In this document: piece after piece, positions 8,627 to 18,075 of the stretch
Layout of the letters: each line of letters opens with the position of its first letter
How positions within the stretch are numbered: position 1 is the stretch's first letter
Assembly (NCBI RefSeq): GCF_000828635.1
Contig: NZ_AP012547.1
Coordinates: 186,001-250,000, forward strand
Direction: 5' to 3'
DNA: 64,000 bases
Source of the DNA: Sulfuritalea hydrogenivorans sk43H
GTDB lineage: Bacteria; Pseudomonadota; Gammaproteobacteria; Burkholderiales; Rhodocyclaceae
Program-made: the position numbers and the translations under genes
The notes under the pieces: model-generated
What the model was told of the DNA's origin: nothing
The model's input: the letters and a program-made list of their open reading frames with translations, nothing else
The model's database searches: none

Positions 8627-10309
8627 TTAGTGGCCGGAGGCGCTGGAGCTGCCGACACCGGTTTCCGAGCGGACCAGCTGCGCCGGGAATGCAGCGCGTT
8701 CCTTCTTCGCCTGGGCGCTGTTGTCCAGCTTGGAGACGATGTAGATCACCACGAAGGCCGCCGTCATCGAGAAGATCGCCGACGACGCGTAGGGGAACAG
8801 CGCGGAACCCTTCGGATTGCCCAGCGAAGCCTCCCACACGGCCGGCGACATGATGGTCAGCGCCACGGAGGAGACCAGGCCGACCGTGCCGCCCGCGACC
8901 GCGCCCTTGGTGGTGCAATCCTTCCACAACACGGACATGAACAGCACCGGGAAGTTGGCCGAGCAGGCCACGGCGAAGGCCAGCATCACCATGAAGGCGA
9001 CGTTCTGCTTCTCGAACACGATGCCGAGCAGCACGGCGAAGATGCCCAGGCACACCGTGGTGATCTTCGACACGCGCAGTTCGGTCGCGCTATCCACGTT
9101 GCCGTGACGCCACACCGAGGCGTACAGGTCGTGCGATACGGCGGAAGCGCCGGACAGCGTCAGGCCCGCCACCACCGCCAGGATCGTGGCGAAGGCCACG
9201 GCGGAAATGAAGCCCATGAACAGGTCGCCGCCGACCGCCTTCGACAGATGCACCGCGGCCATGTTGCCGCCGCCCTTCAGCCCCTTGGCGATTTCGCCAT
9301 TGACGAAATAGTCCATGGGGTTGGGGATCAGGTTGGTGATGGCGCCGAAGCCGATGATGAAGGTCAGGATGTAGAAGTAGCCGATCCACGTCGTCGCCCA
9401 GGCCACCGACTTGCGGGCTTCCTTGGCGCTCGGCACGGTGAAGAAGCGCATCAGGATGTGGGGCAGGCCGGCGGTGCCGAACATCAGCGCCATGCCGACC
9501 GAGATGGCCGAAATCGGATCGGTGATCAGCGCGCCCGGACCCATGATGGCGTCTTTCTTCGAGTGCACTTCAACGGCCTTGGCGAACATCGCCTCGGGGC
9601 TGAAGCCGAACTGGAACATTACGGCCAGCGCCATGAAGGTGGCGCCGGTCAGCAGCATGCAGGCCTTGATGATCTGCACCCAGGTCGTCGCCGTCATGCC
9701 GCCGAACAGCACGTAGATCATCATGATCGCACCGACCATGCTGACCGCGACGATGTAGTCGAGGCCGAACAGCAGCTTGATCAACTGGCCGGCGCCGACC
9801 ATCTGCGCGATCAGGTAAAAGGCCACCACGACCAGCGAGCCGCAGGCCGCGAAGGTGCGGATCGGACCCGCGTCGAAGCGGTAGCCGGCGACGTCGGCGA
9901 AGGTGAACTTGCCGAGGTTGCGCAGGCGCTCCGCCATCAGGAAGGTGATCACCGGCCAGCCGACCAGCCAGCCGATCGAGAAGATCAGGCCGTCGAAACC
10001 GGAGCCGAACACCAGGGCGGAAATGCCGAGGAAGGAAGCCGCCGACATGTAGTCGCCGGCGATCGCCAGGCCGTTCTGGAAGCCGGTGATGCCGCCGCCG
10101 GCCGTATAGAAGTCCGACGCGGTCTTGGTCTTGGCGGCGGCCCACTTGGTGATCCACAGCGTGATGCCGACGAAGATCGCGAACATCGCGATGGCGGTCC
10201 AGTTGGTGGCCTGCTTCTGCGCCTGGCCGAGGTCGGCGCCGGCGGCGATGACGAAGCCGGTCGCGAGGAGGGCGGTTGCGCCGCCGAGAATGTGCCTGAG
10301 CTTGATCAC
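8627..10309 (-). CDS. actP: ActP-like cation/acetate symporter (SSS family)
   Basis: A 560-residue inner-membrane protein of the sodium:solute symporter family, close to acetate permease ActP. It has an N-terminal hydrophobic segment followed by about 13 predicted helices. Family-like segments include [36 protein letters not shown] and [15 protein letters not shown]. The start is a GTG that overlaps the stop of the DUF485 gene (GTGA), as in yjcH-actP operons. Transport of acetate or another short-chain monocarboxylate with Na+ or H+ is inferred from the family. Confidence 0.92.
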   Translation of the reverse strand: MIKLRHILGGATALLATGFVIAAGADLGQAQKQATNWTAIAMFAIFVGITLWITKWAAAKTKTASDFYTAGGGITGFQNGLAIAGDYMSAASFLGISALVFGSGFDGLIFSIGWLVGWPVITFLMAERLRNLGKFTFADVAGYRFDAGPIRTFAACGSLVVVAFYLIAQMVGAGQLIKLLFGLDYIVAVSMVGAIMMIYVLFGGMTATTWVQIIKACMLLTGATFMALAVMFQFGFSPEAMFAKAVEVHSKKDAIMGPGALITDPISAISVGMALMFGTAGLPHILMRFFTVPSAKEARKSVAWATTWIGYFYILTFIIGFGAITNLIPNPMDYFVNGEIAKGLKGGGNMAAVHLSKAVGGDLFMGFISAVAFATILAVVAGLTLSGASAVSHDLYASVWRHGNVDSATELRVSKITTVCLGIFAVLLGIVFEKQNVAFMVMLAFAVACSANFPVLFMSVLWKDCTTKGAVAGGTVGLVSSVALTIMSPAVWEASLGNPKGSALFPYASSAIFSMTAAFVVIYIVSKLDNSAQAKKERAAFPAQLVRSETGVGSSSASGH

Positions 10310-10620
10310 TTGGAAGCCTCCCTGACGATTTCATCCTTGGTGGCATCGAACTCGGTGTTCGCGCGGCGGACGTAGATCGCGGTGATGATGATGGTGAAGA
10401 CGAGCACGCCGATGCCCAGCGGGATGCCGACCGAGGTCACGGCGCCGTCGGCGATCTTGCTGGCGAGAAACTGCTTGTTGAAGGCGATCAGCAGGATGTA
10501 GCCGAAATACACGACCATCATCATGATGGTCATGATGATCGAGTACCTGTTGCGCATGCTGACGAACTGCATGAATTTCGGATTCTTCTGAATCCGTTCG
10601 ACGATGTCTTCTTCTTTCAT
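10306..10620 (-). CDS. DUF485 (YjcH-like) membrane protein
   Basis: A 104-residue protein with two transmembrane helices (about 28-50 and 62-85) between charged ends, typical of DUF485. These proteins are encoded directly before ActP-type symporters, as here with a four-base overlap. The start is the ATG at 10620 beginning [10 protein letters not shown]; an in-frame upstream ATG lacks a better ribosome-binding site. Its exact role is unknown; it probably assists the symporter. Confidence 0.88.
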   Translation of the reverse strand: MKEEDIVERIQKNPKFMQFVSMRNRYSIIMTIMMMVVYFGYILLIAFNKQFLASKIADGAVTSVGIPLGIGVLVFTIIITAIYVRRANTEFDATKDEIVREASK

Positions 10621-10662
10621 GGAACCCCCGGGAGTGGAAGGTGATTGTTGCAATGGGTGGAG

Positions 10663-10729
10663 TGCCGCATTTGTTGCGGTGCGGCATCCTAGGGCGGAGC
10701 TCTTACGCCGCCCTTACGCAGCTCGTAAG
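10663..10729 (-). promoter_or_regulatory. Putative operator region upstream of the DUF485/actP operon
   Basis: Two direct CTTACG hexamers (10702 and 10713, 11 bp apart) plus an inverted CGTAAG (10724). An 11-bp period is typical for OmpR-family response regulators. A separate inverted repeat TGCCGCA / TGCGGCA (10663-10669, 10680-10686) lies closer to the gene. Binding is inference; the OmpR-type regulator at 358 is one candidate. Confidence 0.4.
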
Positions 10730-10815
10730 CCAGCCGTCAGCGACAGCCTTGCCAGGCAAGCGCTACGTGCCCTTTGACGCCATGGCGCCGACCGCCTATA
10801 ATCCGCAGCCTTTCC

Positions 10816-10891
10816 GGCTAGGTAGCTCAGTTGGTAGAGCAACGGATTGAAAATCCGTGTGTCGGCAGTTCGATTCTGCCCCTGGCCACCA
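10816..10891 (+). tRNA. tRNA-Phe (GAA)
   Basis: A 76-nt cloverleaf with encoded CCA. The acceptor stem GGCTAGG pairs with CCTGGCC (one G-U). The anticodon stem-loop has GAA in the loop TTGAAAA, and the T loop is TTCGATT. Confidence 0.97.
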
Positions 10892-10898
10892 GTATCAG

Positions 10899-10924
10899 AG
10901 CGGGGGTTCTTCGGAACCCCCGCT
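10899..10924 (+). terminator. Hairpin terminator after tRNA-Phe
   Basis: Nearly perfect inverted repeat AGCGGGGGTTC / GGAACCCCCGCT just after the tRNA, followed by GTTGTTT. The T tract is short. Confidence 0.7.
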
Positions 10925-10980
10925 GTTGTTTACACATTTGGTTTGCACATCCGGTTGCCAGCCCCGATTGGAATCGCTGC

Positions 10981-11748
10981 GTGACATCTTCCCCTGAATA
11001 CGGTCGCCGCTTCGGCGGCATCGAGCGCCTGTATGGCGCCGGTGCGCTGTCGCGCGCTGCCGCAGCGCATGTGGTGGTGGTCGGCATCGGCGGCGTCGGT
11101 TCGTGGGCGGCGGAGGCGCTGGCGCGCTCCGGTATCGGGCGGCTGACGCTGATCGATCTCGACCATGTCGCGGAATCCAACATCAACCGCCAGGTCCAGG
11201 CGCTGGAGTCGACCCTCGGTGCCGCCAAGGTGGTGGCGATGCGGGAGCGCATCGCGGCCATCAATCCGGACTGCGGGGTCGACGGCGTGGAGGAGTTCAT
11301 CGACGAGCGCAATCCGGCGGAATTGATCCCGCCCTGCGACGCGGTGATCGACGCCATCGACCATGTACGCGCCAAGGCGGCGTTGATCGCGCATTGCCGA
11401 CGTGCCGGCATCCGTATCGTGACCACCGGCGGCGCCGGCGGACGCACCGATCCGACCCGGGTCGAGGTCATCGATTTGTCGCGCACCACGCAGGATGCGC
11501 TGGCTTCCAAGGTCCGCGCCCAGTTGCGCAAGGACTACGGCTTCAGCCGCGACCCGAAGAAGAAGTTCGGCGTCGACTGCGTCTATTCGCCGGAGCAGAG
11601 CCGCCGTCCCGCCAGCGCCGACTCTTGCGGTACGGATGAACTGGCGGCCGGCCTCAACTGCGCCGGTTACGGTTCGTCCGTGATGGTCACGGCAAGTTTC
11701 GGTTTTGCCGCGGCGGCACGGGTTCTCGCCGGTATACTTCCGGCATGA
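10981..11748 (+). CDS. tcdA: tRNA threonylcarbamoyladenosine dehydratase
   Basis: A 255-residue E1/ThiF-like enzyme that uses ATP to cyclise t6A at position 37 of tRNAs to ct6A. Visible features are the nucleotide-binding glycine motif GIGGVGSWAAEALARSG, the acidic LIDLDHV strand, the conserved SNINRQ segment, DAIDHVRAK and the TTGGAGGRTDPTRV signature. The start is the GTG at 10981, after the terminator; the frame continues open through the tRNA but that part is not coding. One copy of the 21-bp repeat (11603-11623) lies in a variable segment (RRPASADS). The next gene overlaps by four bases. Confidence 0.92.
   Translation: MTSSPEYGRRFGGIERLYGAGALSRAAAAHVVVVGIGGVGSWAAEALARSGIGRLTLIDLDHVAESNINRQVQALESTLGAAKVVAMRERIAAINPDCGVDGVEEFIDERNPAELIPPCDAVIDAIDHVRAKAALIAHCRRAGIRIVTTGGAGGRTDPTRVEVIDLSRTTQDALASKVRAQLRKDYGFSRDPKKKFGVDCVYSPEQSRRPASADSCGTDELAAGLNCAGYGSSVMVTASFGFAAAARVLAGILPA
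11603..11623 (+). repeat. 21-bp dispersed repeat, in tcdA
   Basis: Two mismatches to the consensus (GCC then GTGTCGCCAGCGCCGACT). Identical to the copies at 23489 and 29089. Confidence 0.85.
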
Positions 11749-12497
11749 CGAATTCGCCGCGCCTTCCTGTCGTCCTGGTTACCGGCGCTGCCCGCCGCGT
11801 GGGCGCCGAGATCGCACGCAGCCTGCATGCGGCGGGCGCCCGCGTGGCAATTCATTGCCGCTCCTCGGTGGCCGAAGCGGAGGCGCTCGCGGCGGAACTG
11901 AATGGCGCGCGGGCGGACTCGGCGGCGGTCTTCGCCGCCGACCTGCTGGATAGTGCGGCCCTGCCGGGGCTGGTGGAATCGGTCGTGGCGCGTTTTGGCC
12001 GGCTCGACGCGCTGGTGAACAACGCTTCCTCGTTCTTCGCCACGAAAGTCGGCGCTGTGGACACGGCGGCATGGGACGACCTGATCGGTTCCAACCTCAA
12101 GGCGCCGCTGTTCCTGTCCCAGGCCGCGGCGCCTCACCTCGAACGCAGCGGCGGCTGCATCGTGAACATCACCGACATCCATGCCGAGCGCCCGCTCAAG
12201 GGCTATCCGCTGTACTGCGCGGCGAAGGCCGGCCTGCTCGGCCTGAGCCGGGCGCTGGCGCTGGAACTGGGGCCGCGGGTGCGGGTCAATGCGGTGGCGC
12301 CGGGCCCCATCGAATGGCCGCAGAACCAGCATGACTTTCCGCCCGACGCCCGCACCGCTATCATTGAGCACACCCTGTTGAAGCGCATCGGTTCGCCCGC
12401 CGACATAGCGCGCACGGTGAAGTTTCTCGTGTTTGACGCACCTTATGTCACCGGGCAGGTGATCAACGTCGACGGCGGCCGCACCGCCCATTTATGA
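11745..12497 (+). CDS. Short-chain dehydrogenase, pteridine reductase type
   Basis: A 250-residue NADPH-dependent SDR enzyme. It has the TGAARRVG cofactor motif; the Arg where classical SDRs have Gly is characteristic of pteridine reductases (PTR1/FolM-like). NNAS, the Tyr-x-x-x-Lys catalytic pair in [10 protein letters not shown], and GPIEWP after the Rossmann fold are also visible. The probable reaction is reduction of dihydropteridines or dihydrofolate. It overlaps tcdA and ttcA by four bases each. A two-mismatch copy of the 21-bp repeat (12047-12067) encodes KVGAVDTA in the loop before the catalytic region. Confidence 0.87.
   Translation: MTNSPRLPVVLVTGAARRVGAEIARSLHAAGARVAIHCRSSVAEAEALAAELNGARADSAAVFAADLLDSAALPGLVESVVARFGRLDALVNNASSFFATKVGAVDTAAWDDLIGSNLKAPLFLSQAAAPHLERSGGCIVNITDIHAERPLKGYPLYCAAKAGLLGLSRALALELGPRVRVNAVAPGPIEWPQNQHDFPPDARTAIIEHTLLKRIGSPADIARTVKFLVFDAPYVTGQVINVDGGRTAHL
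12047..12067 (-). repeat. 21-bp dispersed repeat, in the pteridine reductase gene
   Basis: Two mismatches to the consensus, reverse orientation. Confidence 0.65.
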
Positions 12498-13411
12498 ACG
12501 CACCCCTGACCAAGCCGCTGACCGCCCGCCAGGCACAGAAATCTGCCTTCGAGGCCAACAAGCTGGCCAAGCGCCTGCGCCGCGAAGTGGGGCAGGCGAT
12601 CGCCGACTTCAACATGATCGAGGCCGGCGACAAGGTCATGGTCTGCCTTTCCGGCGGCAAGGATTCCTTCGCCCTGCTCGACATCCTGCTGTTCCTGCGC
12701 GAGCACGCGCCGATCGCCTTCGACATCGTCGCCGTCAATCTCGACCAGAAGCAGCCCGGCTTTCCCGCCGAGGTGCTGCCGGATTACCTGCGCAGCATCG
12801 ACGTGCCCTTCCACATCGAGAACGAGGACACCTATTCCATCGTCAAGCGCGTGATCCCCGAGGGCAAGACCACCTGTTCGCTGTGTTCGCGCCTGCGCCG
12901 CGGCGTGCTATACCGCGTCGCCGGCGAACTGGGCGCGACCAGGATCGCGCTCGGCCATCATCGCGACGACATCCTGCAGACGCTGTTCCTCAACATGTTC
13001 TTCGGCGGCAAGCTGAAATCCATGCCGCCCAAGCTGGTCTCGGACGACGGCCGCAACATCGTGATCCGGCCGCTGGCCTATTGCCGCGAGCGCGACCTTG
13101 AAGCCTGGGCCGCGGAGCGCGCCTTCCCGATCATCCCGTGCAACCTGTGCGGCTCGCAGCCCAACCTGCAACGGCAGCAGGTCAAGCAGATGCTGAACGA
13201 CTGGGACAAGCGTTTCCCGGGGCGCATCGAAACCATGTTCCGCAGCCTGGCCAATGTCGTGCCCTCGCATCTGCTCGATGCGCGGCTGTTCGACTTCGCC
13301 GGCCTCAAGGCATCCGGCACGCCCGACCCCGAAGGCGACATCGCCTTCGATGCGCCCGAACTGCCGGCCGATCTGCCGCAGGCCGTCAATTTTCAGGACA
13401 GGGAGAGCTGA
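12494..13411 (+). CDS. ttcA: tRNA 2-thiocytidine(32) synthetase
   Basis: A 305-residue ATP pyrophosphatase that thiolates C32 of certain tRNAs using an Fe-S cluster. The PP-loop is [12 protein letters not shown]. The two cysteines of CSLC ([13 protein letters not shown]) and the later C in [13 protein letters not shown] match TtcA cluster ligands. Length is typical for the family. It overlaps the preceding SDR gene by four bases, and its stop overlaps the next start (TGATG). Confidence 0.95.
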   Translation: MNAPLTKPLTARQAQKSAFEANKLAKRLRREVGQAIADFNMIEAGDKVMVCLSGGKDSFALLDILLFLREHAPIAFDIVAVNLDQKQPGFPAEVLPDYLRSIDVPFHIENEDTYSIVKRVIPEGKTTCSLCSRLRRGVLYRVAGELGATRIALGHHRDDILQTLFLNMFFGGKLKSMPPKLVSDDGRNIVIRPLAYCRERDLEAWAAERAFPIIPCNLCGSQPNLQRQQVKQMLNDWDKRFPGRIETMFRSLANVVPSHLLDARLFDFAGLKASGTPDPEGDIAFDAPELPADLPQAVNFQDRES

Positions 13412-14187
13412 TGGACGCGCGCCGCCTTCCCGCCCGCCACGGGGTGCTCTGGCTGCTGGCCGGCTTCGCCCTGTTCCGCCGCCATCCGCCGCTGATGACG
13501 GCGATCACCTTCGGCTACCTGCTGACGGTAATCATGGTGAACCTGATTCCTAAAGCGGGTCCCTTCCTGCTGCCCCTGCTCTTGCCGACCCTGACCGTCA
13601 TGCTGGCCAACGGTTGCCGCGCGGTCGAACGCGGCCAGCCGTTTGGCAGCGAAGCCCTGACCGCCGGCATCAGCGAACAGCGCGTCGGGCTGATACGCCT
13701 GGGCGGCCTGCATCTGATCGGGTCGAGTCTGCTGGTGCTGTTTGGTTTTGCGCTGGGCGATCCGATCGTCCTCAGCGACGGCATGACGCCGGAAGAGGCG
13801 ATGGCGCTGGTCAACGATCTCGCGGTGATCCTGCTGCTGGCTTCGCCGATGCTGATGGCGTTCTGGTTCGCCCCGATGCTGACGGCATGGGATGGGGTGA
13901 GCGCGGGCAAGTCGCTGTTCTTCAGCTTCATCGCCAGCTGGCGCAACTGGCGCGCTTTCACCATGTACGGCCTGGTGCTGGTGCTGGTGGGCGTGCTGCT
14001 GCCGGGCCTGATCCTGATCGTCGCCGGGGCGCTCTCGCAGCCCTTGCTCTCGATACTTTCCGTGGCGCTGCGCATGCTGCTGATATTCGTCCTGGCGCCG
14101 ACCATGGTCGCCAGCGTTTATCTGTCCTATCGCGACGTGTTCGCGGCGGCGGTGCCAGAGCCGGTGCCTGCCCAGCCCGATGAGTGA
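13411..14187 (+). CDS. BPSS1780-type integral membrane protein
   Basis: A 258-residue protein with about six hydrophobic helices and no periplasmic domain. The sequence resembles a family widespread in betaproteobacteria annotated BPSS1780. It starts with the A of the ttcA stop (TGATG) and overlaps nadD by eight bases, so it belongs to the same transcript. Function is unknown; no transport or catalytic motif is visible. Confidence 0.8.
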   Translation: MDARRLPARHGVLWLLAGFALFRRHPPLMTAITFGYLLTVIMVNLIPKAGPFLLPLLLPTLTVMLANGCRAVERGQPFGSEALTAGISEQRVGLIRLGGLHLIGSSLLVLFGFALGDPIVLSDGMTPEEAMALVNDLAVILLLASPMLMAFWFAPMLTAWDGVSAGKSLFFSFIASWRNWRAFTMYGLVLVLVGVLLPGLILIVAGALSQPLLSILSVALRMLLIFVLAPTMVASVYLSYRDVFAAAVPEPVPAQPDE

Positions 14188-14887
14188 CGCCGGCACCGGA
14201 GTGCTCGGCCTCTTCGGCGGCACCTTTGATCCGCTGCACATCGCGCATCTGCGGCTGGCGATCGAGGCGCGCGAGGAGCTGGGCCTGGCCGACGTACGTT
14301 TCATCCCGGCCGGCAACCCGGCCTTGCGCGATGCGCCGCATTGCCCCGCGGTCCATCGTCTGGCGATGGTCGAGCGGGCTCTGGCGACCATGCCCGGTTT
14401 CAGCGTCGACGCTTCCGAGGTGCTGAGCGCCGAAGCCGCGCCGGGGCCGAGCTACACCATCGATACGCTGGAACGCCAGCGCCGCCTGCAGGGTGCGCAG
14501 CGCCCGCTGGTGCTGCTGCTGGGCGCCGACGCTTTCGCCCGACTGGAAGCCTGGCATCGCTGGCGCGAGCTGTTCGAGCTTGCGCATATCGCGGTCGCGA
14601 CGCGGCCGGGGCATGAATTGAGAGTTATGCGAAGCGGTATCCCCGGGGACGGTGCTGGAGATACGGCGCTCGACCGCGAATTTGCCGCCCGCCGAGGCGC
14701 CGCCGCCGATCTGGCCGGCGCCCCGGCCGGCCGCATCGTGCCCTTCGCCATCACCGCGCTGGAGGTTTCCGCCAGCGCGATCCGTCGGCGGCTGGCGCAG
14801 GGCTTGAGCGTGCGCCATCTGGTTCCCGACGCCGTTCTCGACTATATTGATTCACATCAGATCTACCGGACCCAGCATGGACATTAG
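14180..14887 (+). CDS. nadD: Nicotinate-nucleotide adenylyltransferase
   Basis: A 235-residue enzyme that makes deamido-NAD from nicotinate mononucleotide and ATP. The nucleotidyltransferase motif GGTFDPLHIAHLR is near the N-terminus, and the second motif appears as VSASAIRRRL near the C-terminus. The segment around residues 150-165 (RVMRSGIPGDGAGDTALDRE) looks like an insertion relative to the usual short loop. At DNA level (14625-14667) it resembles two of the dispersed repeats joined together. It overlaps rsfS by 11 bp, the usual nadD-rsfS-rlmH order. Confidence 0.94.
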   Translation: MSDAGTGVLGLFGGTFDPLHIAHLRLAIEAREELGLADVRFIPAGNPALRDAPHCPAVHRLAMVERALATMPGFSVDASEVLSAEAAPGPSYTIDTLERQRRLQGAQRPLVLLLGADAFARLEAWHRWRELFELAHIAVATRPGHELRVMRSGIPGDGAGDTALDREFAARRGAAADLAGAPAGRIVPFAITALEVSASAIRRRLAQGLSVRHLVPDAVLDYIDSHQIYRTQHGH

Positions 14888-15245
14888 AAAACTCCAGAAA
14901 ATCGCCGTTGCCGCCCTTGAGGACATCAAGGCCAAGGACATCGAGGTACTCAATACCAGCAAGCTCTCGGCCCTGTTCGACCGGGTCATCATCGCCACCG
15001 GCGATTCGAACCGGCAGGTCAAGGCGCTGGCGAAGAATGTGCACGACAAGGTCAAGGAAGCCGGCGGCCAGGTGATCGGCATCGAAGGCGAGGAAACCGG
15101 CGAGTGGGTGCTGGTCGATCTGGGCGACATCGTGGTGCATGTGATGCAGCCCGTGGTGCGCAGCTATTACAACCTCGAAGAGCTGTGGAAGGTCGCGCCC
15201 AAGCGTTCCGCGAAGAAGAAGGCCGGCGACGCTGACGGCGAATGA
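14877..15245 (+). CDS. rsfS: Ribosomal silencing factor RsfS
   Basis: A 122-residue protein of the RsfS/Iojap family, which binds ribosomal protein L14 and blocks subunit joining under starvation. Recognisable segments include [38 protein letters not shown] and YYNLEELW. The start is the ATG beginning MDIRKLQ within the end of nadD. It overlaps rlmH by four bases. Confidence 0.95.
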   Translation: MDIRKLQKIAVAALEDIKAKDIEVLNTSKLSALFDRVIIATGDSNRQVKALAKNVHDKVKEAGGQVIGIEGEETGEWVLVDLGDIVVHVMQPVVRSYYNLEELWKVAPKRSAKKKAGDADGE

Positions 15246-15712
15246 GGCTGATCGTCGCGGCGGTGTCGCAGCGGCCGCCGGAATGGGTGGTGGCCGGCTG
15301 GACCGAATACGCGAAGCGGATGCCGCGCGAACTGCCGCTGGAACTGCTGGAGATCAAGCCCGAGCCGCGCACCACGGGCAAGACCGCGGAAGCCATGATG
15401 GCACTCGAAGCCGCCCGCATCGACGCGCAATTGCCGGCCGGCTGCCGCCGCATCGTGCTCGATGAACGCGGCGAGGCGCCGACGACGCGGCAACTGGCCG
15501 AGCGTCTGGCAAAATGGATGGCGAGTGGCGACGATGTTGCCTTCATCATCGGCGGCCCGGACGGGCTGGATGCCCGGATCAAGAACACTGCCCACGAAAC
15601 CATGCGCCTTTCCAGCCTGACCCTGCCGCACGCCCTGGTGCGCGTGATCCTCGCCGAGGCCTTGTATCGCGCCGCAAGCGTGCTGAAAAACCATCCCTAC
15701 CACCGCGAATGA
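15242..15712 (+). CDS. rlmH: 23S rRNA pseudouridine-1915 N3-methyltransferase
   Basis: A 156-residue SPOUT-class methyltransferase. The SAM-binding knot shows as [17 protein letters not shown] and [13 protein letters not shown], with the C-terminal [11 protein letters not shown] and YHRE ending conserved in RlmH. Length is typical. The maf gene begins inside its stop codon. Confidence 0.96.
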   Translation: MRLIVAAVSQRPPEWVVAGWTEYAKRMPRELPLELLEIKPEPRTTGKTAEAMMALEAARIDAQLPAGCRRIVLDERGEAPTTRQLAERLAKWMASGDDVAFIIGGPDGLDARIKNTAHETMRLSSLTLPHALVRVILAEALYRAASVLKNHPYHRE

Positions 15713-16320
15713 TCGATCCGCGCATCTACCTCGCCTCCAGAAGCCCGCGCCGCCGCGAGTTGCTGACGCAGATCGGCGTGCGCTTCGACCTGCTGCTGTT
15801 TCGCACCGGCGCGCGCGAGGACCATGAAGTCAGCGAAGACTGGCTTCCGGGCGAAACGCCGGAGGACTATGTCCAGCGCGTGGCGCGGGCCAAGGCGATG
15901 TTTGGCGCCAGCCTCATCGTCAGCCGGGGGATCGTCGCGCGGCCGGTACTGGCGGCCGACACCACGCTCGATTTCGACGGCGAGATCATCGGCAAGCCGC
16001 GCGACGAAGACGACGCGGCGGCAATCCTGGCGCGGCTTTCCGGCCGCGGCCATCGGGTACTGACCGCCATCGCCATGGCGCGCAACGAGCGCGTCGAACA
16101 CCGCCTGTCGATCAGCGAAGTGCGGTTTCGCGCGCTGACCCCCGAAGAAATCCGGCGCTATGTCCTGAGCGGCGAGCCGATGGACAAGGCCGGCGCCTAC
16201 GGCATCCAGGGCCGCGCCGCGATGTTCATCGAGGACATTCGCGGCTCGCACTCCGGCATCGTCGGCCTGCCCTTGTGCGAAACGACGCTGCTGCTGCGCG
16301 AGTTCGGGTATCCGCTGTGA
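15709..16320 (+). CDS. maf: Maf-family nucleoside triphosphate pyrophosphatase (YhdE type)
   Basis: A 203-residue house-cleaning enzyme that probably hydrolyses dTTP/UTP and modified nucleotides. The substrate motif [11 protein letters not shown] is at the N-terminus. [15 protein letters not shown] carries the catalytic Asp region, and [19 protein letters not shown] matches the YhdE subgroup. The ATG at 15709 overlaps the rlmH stop; the frame is open further upstream but the Maf domain begins here. A GC-rich repeat follows its stop. Confidence 0.94.
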   Translation: MIDPRIYLASRSPRRRELLTQIGVRFDLLLFRTGAREDHEVSEDWLPGETPEDYVQRVARAKAMFGASLIVSRGIVARPVLAADTTLDFDGEIIGKPRDEDDAAAILARLSGRGHRVLTAIAMARNERVEHRLSISEVRFRALTPEEIRRYVLSGEPMDKAGAYGIQGRAAMFIEDIRGSHSGIVGLPLCETTLLLREFGYPL

Positions 16321-16432
16321 CCCCGGCGCCGGGCCGCCCCAAGCCGGGGTCAGCGTTCAACAAGGAGGCCGCTTGCGGCCGAACCAAGGTCACCCCCTTC
16401 CTTGGGAAGGGGGCTGGGGGGATGGTAGTCAC
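16321..16432 (+). repeat. GC-rich intercistronic repeat, copy R1 (between maf and rng)
   Basis: Contains GCCGGGCCGCCCCAA (16328-16342), a TTCAACAA spacer, a GGCCGCTTGCGGCC hairpin and a CCCCCTTCC/GGAAGGGGG hairpin. Related elements lie in the gat (47237-47351), mre (51304-51416) and fdh (31667-31755) operons. Confidence 0.8.
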
Positions 16433-17902
16433 ATGACAGAACAGTTCCTGATCAACTTCACGCCGCAGGAAACCCGTGCCGCATTGCTGCAGCAGGGTGT
16501 GGTGCAGGAACTGCACATCGAGCGGACCAACGGTCGCGGCATCGTCGGCAATGTCTATCTGGGCCGTGTCGTGCGGGTGCTGCCCGGCATGCAATCGGCC
16601 TTCATCGAGATTGGCCTGGAGCGCACCGCGTTCCTGCACGTGGCCGACATCTGGAGCGAGCGGCCGGGCGGCAACGGCTACGGCAGCCACGATGCCCGCC
16701 CGATCGAGCGCATCCTCAGCGAGGGCCAATCGATCACGGTGCAAGTGCAGAAGGACCCGATCGGGACCAAGGGCGCGCGGCTGACCACGCAGATTTCCAT
16801 CGCCGGACGCTTGCTGGTGCATCTGCCGCAGGACACCCACATCGGCATCTCGCAGCGCATCGGCGACGAAGCCGAACGCGAAAAGCTGCGCGCCCGGATC
16901 CAGGCCCTGTTGCCGCCCGACCAGCCCGGCGGCTACATCCTGCGCACGGTGGCCGCCGATGCCAGCGATGAAGAACTGGCGGCCGACATCGCCTATCTGC
17001 GCCGCATCTGGCGCGAGATCGAGACCCGCAAGGTCGGCGCGCTGCCGCCGATGGTGCTGCATCACGACCTGACCCTGGCGCAGCGCGTGCTGCGCGACCT
17101 GGTGACCAGCGAAACCACCGGCGTCATCATCGATTCGCGCGAGAATTTCCAGAAGCTGCAAAGCTTCGCCCACGAATATGTGCCGCAGGTCAGCGCCCGC
17201 CTGCTGCACTACACCGGCGAGCGGCCGCTGTTCGACCTGCACGGCGTCGAGGAAGAAATCCAGAAGGCGCTGGCGCGCCGTGTCGACCTCAAGTCGGGCG
17301 GCTACCTGATCTTCGACCAGACCGAGGCGATGACCACGGTCGACGTCAACACCGGCGGCTATGTCGGCTCGCGCAATTTCGACGACACGATTTTCAAGAC
17401 AAACCTCGAAGCGGCGCAGACCATCGCGCGCCAGCTGCGGCTGCGCAACCTCGGCGGCATCATCATCGCCGACTTCATCGACATGGAAGACGAAGAGCAC
17501 AAGGCCGCGGTGCTCGCCGAATTCAACAAGGCGCTGGCCAAGGACCACACGCGCATCACCGTGTCCGGCTTCACCCAGCTCGGCCTGGTCGAGATGACCC
17601 GCAAGCGCACCCGCGAGAGCCTCGCCCATGTGCTGTGCGAACCCTGCCCCACCTGCGGCGGCCGCGGCGAAGTGAAGACGGCGCAGACGGTGTGCTACGA
17701 GGTGCTGCGCGAACTGCTGCGCGAGGCGCGCCAATTCACGGCGAAGGAGATGCGCGTGCTGGCCGCGCCGGTGGTGATCGACCTGTTCCTCGAAGAGGAA
17801 TCGCAGGCGCTGGCCATGCTGTCCGAATTCATCGGCCTGCCGATTTCGCTGCACGCCGAGAGCGGTTACACGCAGGAGCAGTTCGACATCGTTTTAATGT
17901 AG
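16433..17902 (+). CDS. rng: Ribonuclease G
   Basis: A 489-residue endoribonuclease of the RNase E/G family that processes the 5' end of 16S rRNA and turns over mRNA. The S1 domain is visible in the first ~100 residues (AFIEIGLERTAFLHVADI). The catalytic core includes DVNTGGYVGSRNFDDTIFKT with the metal-binding aspartates, and the zinc-link cysteines occur in CEPCPTCGGRGEVKT. It lacks the long C-terminal degradosome scaffold of RNase E. The start is the ATG before TEQFLINFTPQETR, after repeat R1. Confidence 0.95.
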   Translation: MTEQFLINFTPQETRAALLQQGVVQELHIERTNGRGIVGNVYLGRVVRVLPGMQSAFIEIGLERTAFLHVADIWSERPGGNGYGSHDARPIERILSEGQSITVQVQKDPIGTKGARLTTQISIAGRLLVHLPQDTHIGISQRIGDEAEREKLRARIQALLPPDQPGGYILRTVAADASDEELAADIAYLRRIWREIETRKVGALPPMVLHHDLTLAQRVLRDLVTSETTGVIIDSRENFQKLQSFAHEYVPQVSARLLHYTGERPLFDLHGVEEEIQKALARRVDLKSGGYLIFDQTEAMTTVDVNTGGYVGSRNFDDTIFKTNLEAAQTIARQLRLRNLGGIIIADFIDMEDEEHKAAVLAEFNKALAKDHTRITVSGFTQLGLVEMTRKRTRESLAHVLCEPCPTCGGRGEVKTAQTVCYEVLRELLREARQFTAKEMRVLAAPVVIDLFLEEESQALAMLSEFIGLPISLHAESGYTQEQFDIVLM

Positions 17903-17922
17903 GGCTAAAATCCGCATCCGAC

Positions 17923-17996
17923 GCGGGTGTCGTATAACGGCATTACCTCAGCTTCCCAAGCTGATGAAGAGGGTTCGACTCCCTTCACCCGCTCCA
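17923..17996 (+). tRNA. tRNA-Gly (CCC)
   Basis: A 74-nt cloverleaf with encoded CCA. The acceptor stem GCGGGTG pairs with CACCCGC. The anticodon stem TCAGC/GCTGA encloses the loop TTCCCAA with anticodon CCC. Confidence 0.96.
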
Positions 17997-18005
17997 GTAC
18001 GAACC

Positions 18006-18037
18006 AGAAAAAATGCCGGCGCATGCGCCGGCATTTT
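18006..18037 (+). terminator. Bidirectional terminator between tRNA-Gly and the FecR-domain gene
   Basis: Perfect palindrome AAAAATGCCGGCGCATG / CATGCGCCGGCATTTTT. It provides an A/T-flanked hairpin on both strands between two convergent genes. Confidence 0.9.
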
Positions 18038-18075
18038 TGTTTGGGTGCCGAAGTATCCGGCACCTTGCGCCGGCC

